From JABMQB01 sp963678235 (GTDB lineage: Bacteria; Bacteroidota; Bacteroidia; Bacteroidales; Prolixibacteraceae), in the NCBI GenBank assembly GCA_963678235.1, contig OY782766.1:4868314-4932313 (forward strand): a DNA stretch of 64,000 bases, written 5' to 3'. Below the pieces are notes generated by a model that was not told where the DNA came from, ran no database searches, and saw nothing but the letters and a program-made list of their open reading frames with translations. The translations under genes and the position numbers were made by a program. The stretch's first letter is position 1. Each line of letters opens with the position of its first letter. This document shows, piece after piece, positions 61,335 through 64,000 of this stretch.

Positions 61335-64000
61335 ATGAATAAGCTTACATTATTGCTTGTTATATTTTTTATAATACACAATAATGTTTCCTCCCAGGTA
61401 AACTTGCGTCATTTTTCTGAAGAACAAGGTCTTCCAGGAGCAACAGTTCAAGATTTATTTCAGGATCAATATGGGATTATGTGGTTAGGAATAGAGTCTT
61501 TAGGACTGTGTAAATACAATGGAAATGATTTTTCGATTTATGAAAATATTCCCAATGACAGTACTTCCATTTCTAATAATTTTGTGTATTCAATAGTTGA
61601 AGATCACTTTGGTTCACTTTGGGTTGGTACAGGAGAAGGATTAAATAAATTTGATCGTACAACAGGGACATTCACCCGATTTCTACATAACGAAGGTGAT
61701 GAACAGGCATTGCCTGGTAATCGTATATATGATCTTCTCCTTGATAAACATGGTTTTTTATGGATAGGAACAAACAAAGGACTTTCCAAATATAACATTG
61801 TCAGGAATGAGTTTATCCATCTTTTAACCCCAAGCGAGAATAATAATCTTGAAATAACAGTTTCATCAATCGATGAAGATATCGATGGAAATATTTGGGT
61901 TGGAACCGAAGAAAAAGGACTACAAAGAATATCTGCCAGAAATAATTTACTCAATGCAAATGAATGGAAAGATAAGAGTGTTGGTGAAATTACTGAGAAA
62001 CTGCAGTTTGCTGAGGGATATTTATATGAAGTAAAGAATAATGGTCAAAATTCGTACTTAAGAGTATATTCAGTACAGATTGATTCAAGTCAAATATATA
62101 TAGGCACAGGACTGGGAGGGGGACTTTCTGTTTATGATATTGCATCAAAAGAGATGAGCAAAATGGAATTCGCTAAAATGGGTGTGCCAATATTGGACAA
62201 TTCGAGTATCGCTGAACTTCTTATTGATAAAAATAAGCAACTTTGGATTGGAGCATCAACTAATGGACTAGGTATTTTTAATTTGGATTCGAAGGAACTG
62301 ATTTACATGGATGCTAAATCCGGTGATAGGGATGGCATTAGAAGTAACTCAATCAGGGCGATTTATGAAGACCTATCGGGATTAATTTGGATATCATCGA
62401 AATTCGAAGGTCTTTATTTATACGATCCTCGCCAGACAATAATAAAATTGCTGCAGAAAAACAATACAGGGAAATGTCTTAGCGACAATTATGTAATGTC
62501 TGTTGCTGAAGATCAAGATCATGATATTTGGATAGGAACCAAAACTGGTGGTTTAAATGTGTATAATCCTAAGGATCATTCGTTTAAGATATATATGCAT
62601 GATAGGAACAATTCGCATTCAATTTATAGTAACCGTATTGAATGTATTTTCATAGAAGATAAAAACACTATATGGATTGGTTCGGATAAAGGATTGGAAT
62701 GTTTTAACAAAAATGAGCAACTTTTTAAGCATTTTGGTGACTTTCGTATTCGATTTATTCTGCCCAGGAATTCAGAAGAATTTTGGATAGGGAGTCATGA
62801 GGAAGGTCTTTTTCTATTTGATACAAAAACAAAGCAATTTACCAGGCATACATCTAAAAATCCAAGTTTTTTTAGCAATAACAGTTATGCTTTTACTGAT
62901 ATAATTCAAGACACTCAGGGCAGGTTTTGGTTTGCTACAGAATCGAATGGTCTTTTTTTATATAATGAAGCTACTGATTCCCTGAAACATTTCTTAAAAA
63001 ATAAAAACAATCCCGGAAGTATTCGTAGTAACCAAATCCGTTCCATTATTGAAGACAAAAATGGTATTGTATGGATAGGAACCAAATCTGATGGACTAAA
63101 CAAATACGATCCTGACAACAATAGTTTTACGGTACTTACAAAAGAAGATGGTTTGTCTTCAAATTCCGTTTATAGTATTCTACAGGATGATAATGGAGAT
63201 TTATGGATGGGTACCGCCAATGGCATTTCAAAATATAATATACCGAACAATAAATTTGAAAATTTTTCTGAACGATATGGTCTTCAGGGTAAAATATTTG
63301 AACCAAATGCTTATCTTAAAGCATCGGATGGTACAATGTATTTTGGTGGAAGTAACGGGCTCAATTATTTCAATCCACTAAAAACCTACAAAAGAAAATA
63401 TAATTCCCCAATGATGATTACCGCCTTTAAAAAGTATGATGAAGTAATCGATAGTGACATAAACGGATACAAGGAATATGTTTTAGATTATAAAGACGAT
63501 TATCTTTCCATAGAATATGCACTTTTAGATTATCGCGGCTCACAGAATAATAGGTATTCCTATAAATTGGAAAATTTCGATTCGCAATGGATTAATGCAG
63601 GAAACAGAAATTTTGCATCCTATACATCATTACCTTCCGGGGAATATGTTTTCAGGGTGAAAGGGAGTAATATCGATGGTGATTGTAATGAGGGAAGTGC
63701 ATCAATAAAGATTATTATTCCTGCACCTTTTTGGGAAAAAAACTGGTTCATCCTGTCCCTGATATTGGTTTTAGTCATTATCATTTATAGTATCTATAAA
63801 GCAAGGATTAACTCTATCAGGAAAAATGAAAAAAACCTGAAAAAAATTGTTGAGCAAAAGACTATTGATCTACAAAATGCTAACCAGGCTCTTGCAAGAC
63901 AAAAAGAGGAAATAGAAAAACATAACAAGTCACTAATTGAACAAAGTGGTAAAATAAAGTCTCAAAATCAAGAGTTGGAGGCACACCGGAATCATTTAGA
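61335..64000 (+). CDS. hybrid two-component system sensor, C-terminus cut by window edge
   Basis: An open frame from ATG 61335 (or in-frame ATG 61323) runs to base 64000 with no stop, giving 888 codons. After a signal peptide (1-22) come about 14 propeller blades with WxG...GL repeats (IMWLGIESLGL, SLWVGTGEGL, FLWIGTNKGL and so on, to about residue 690). A Y_Y_Y domain (about 725-790, with NNRYSYKLENFDSQWINAG), a transmembrane helix (about 800-818) and a coiled coil follow. This is the layout of Bacteroidota HTCS sensors, whose histidine kinase, receiver and AraC output would lie beyond the window. It follows the M6 protease by about 180 bases. Confidence 0.92.
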   Translation, partial: MNKLTLLLVIFFIIHNNVSSQVNLRHFSEEQGLPGATVQDLFQDQYGIMWLGIESLGLCKYNGNDFSIYENIPNDSTSISNNFVYSIVEDHFGSLWVGTGEGLNKFDRTTGTFTRFLHNEGDEQALPGNRIYDLLLDKHGFLWIGTNKGLSKYNIVRNEFIHLLTPSENNNLEITVSSIDEDIDGNIWVGTEEKGLQRISARNNLLNANEWKDKSVGEITEKLQFAEGYLYEVKNNGQNSYLRVYSVQIDSSQIYIGTGLGGGLSVYDIASKEMSKMEFAKMGVPILDNSSIAELLIDKNKQLWIGASTNGLGIFNLDSKELIYMDAKSGDRDGIRSNSIRAIYEDLSGLIWISSKFEGLYLYDPRQTIIKLLQKNNTGKCLSDNYVMSVAEDQDHDIWIGTKTGGLNVYNPKDHSFKIYMHDRNNSHSIYSNRIECIFIEDKNTIWIGSDKGLECFNKNEQLFKHFGDFRIRFILPRNSEEFWIGSHEEGLFLFDTKTKQFTRHTSKNPSFFSNNSYAFTDIIQDTQGRFWFATESNGLFLYNEATDSLKHFLKNKNNPGSIRSNQIRSIIEDKNGIVWIGTKSDGLNKYDPDNNSFTVLTKEDGLSSNSVYSILQDDNGDLWMGTANGISKYNIPNNKFENFSERYGLQGKIFEPNAYLKASDGTMYFGGSNGLNYFNPLKTYKRKYNSPMMITAFKKYDEVIDSDINGYKEYVLDYKDDYLSIEYALLDYRGSQNNRYSYKLENFDSQWINAGNRNFASYTSLPSGEYVFRVKGSNIDGDCNEGSASIKIIIPAPFWEKNWFILSLILVLVIIIYSIYKARINSIRKNEKNLKKIVEQKTIDLQNANQALARQKEEIEKHNKSLIEQSGKIKSQNQELEAHRNHL

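Overview
The window looks like chromosome from a member of the Bacteroidota, probably a marine or sediment Bacteroidales/Marinilabiliales-like lineage (the family is my inference). The signs are C-terminal T9SS sorting domains on several secreted proteins, Bacteroidota-type -7 boxes (TAnnTTTG), an ECF sigma factor with a membrane partner, a hybrid two-component sensor with a periplasmic propeller, lipoproteins with short N-terminal signals, and low GC. No rRNA, tRNA, prophage or CRISPR array was seen.

Layout. 1-2.1 kb: end of a secreted protein cut by the window edge, a CYTH-domain protein and an HD-domain protein. 2.2-6.7 kb: branched-chain amino acid operon ilvD-ilvB-ilvN, preceded by a promoter, a 21-codon leader peptide of which 12 codons are Leu/Val/Ile, and overlapping antiterminator and terminator hairpins, so a ribosome-mediated attenuator can be read directly. 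6.8-13.5 kb: a four-gene minus-strand operon for corrinoid-dependent methyl transfer (MtaC-like corrinoid protein, MtaB-like zinc methyltransferase, CobW-family GTPase, RACE-type corrinoid activator) and two plus-strand AraC regulators. This block separates ilvN from ilvC (13.8-15.3 kb). 15.4-16.2 kb: a REP-associated tyrosine transposase (RAYT) with one REP palindrome on each side. 16.2-18.1 kb: two divergent glycosyltransferase genes. 18.3-25 kb: ZIP transporter, stand-alone ClpP, DUF4268 protein, M3 peptidase lipoprotein, pectinesterase and an esterase. 25-27.5 kb: pheT, followed by a decayed GH97 glycosidase fragment.

27.9-39.6 kb: an envelope and secretion region with a small lipoprotein, an ECF sigma factor overlapping a membrane-anchored barrel-like partner, two paralogous T9SS-sorted repeat proteins on either side of a membrane LytTR regulator, and a 1000-residue papain-like T9SS peptidase. 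39.6-44.2 kb: a TPR-transmembrane-nucleotide cyclase and a PAS hybrid histidine kinase. 44.5-53.2 kb: SMP-30-like protein, DMT transporter, GNAT, a phosphotriesterase/macrodomain/SnoaL-like operon, an Lrp regulator overlapping a PLP sulfur-amino-acid enzyme, and a PBP4-type carboxypeptidase. 53.2-55.4 kb: crcB, DUF190 and enolase. 55.4-64 kb: a degenerate M23-like protein, a 1525-residue M6 metalloprotease with 12 Cys-paired repeats and a T9SS domain, and the first 888 codons of a hybrid two-component sensor that runs off the right edge.

The clearest working systems are the attenuated ilv operon and the methyl-transfer operon. In the latter, MtaB would move a methyl group to the MtaC-like protein, RACE would rescue oxidised cobalt, and the CobW-like GTPase may handle metal delivery. 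No acceptor methyltransferase (MtaA/MtvA type) is encoded nearby, so the final methyl acceptor is unknown.
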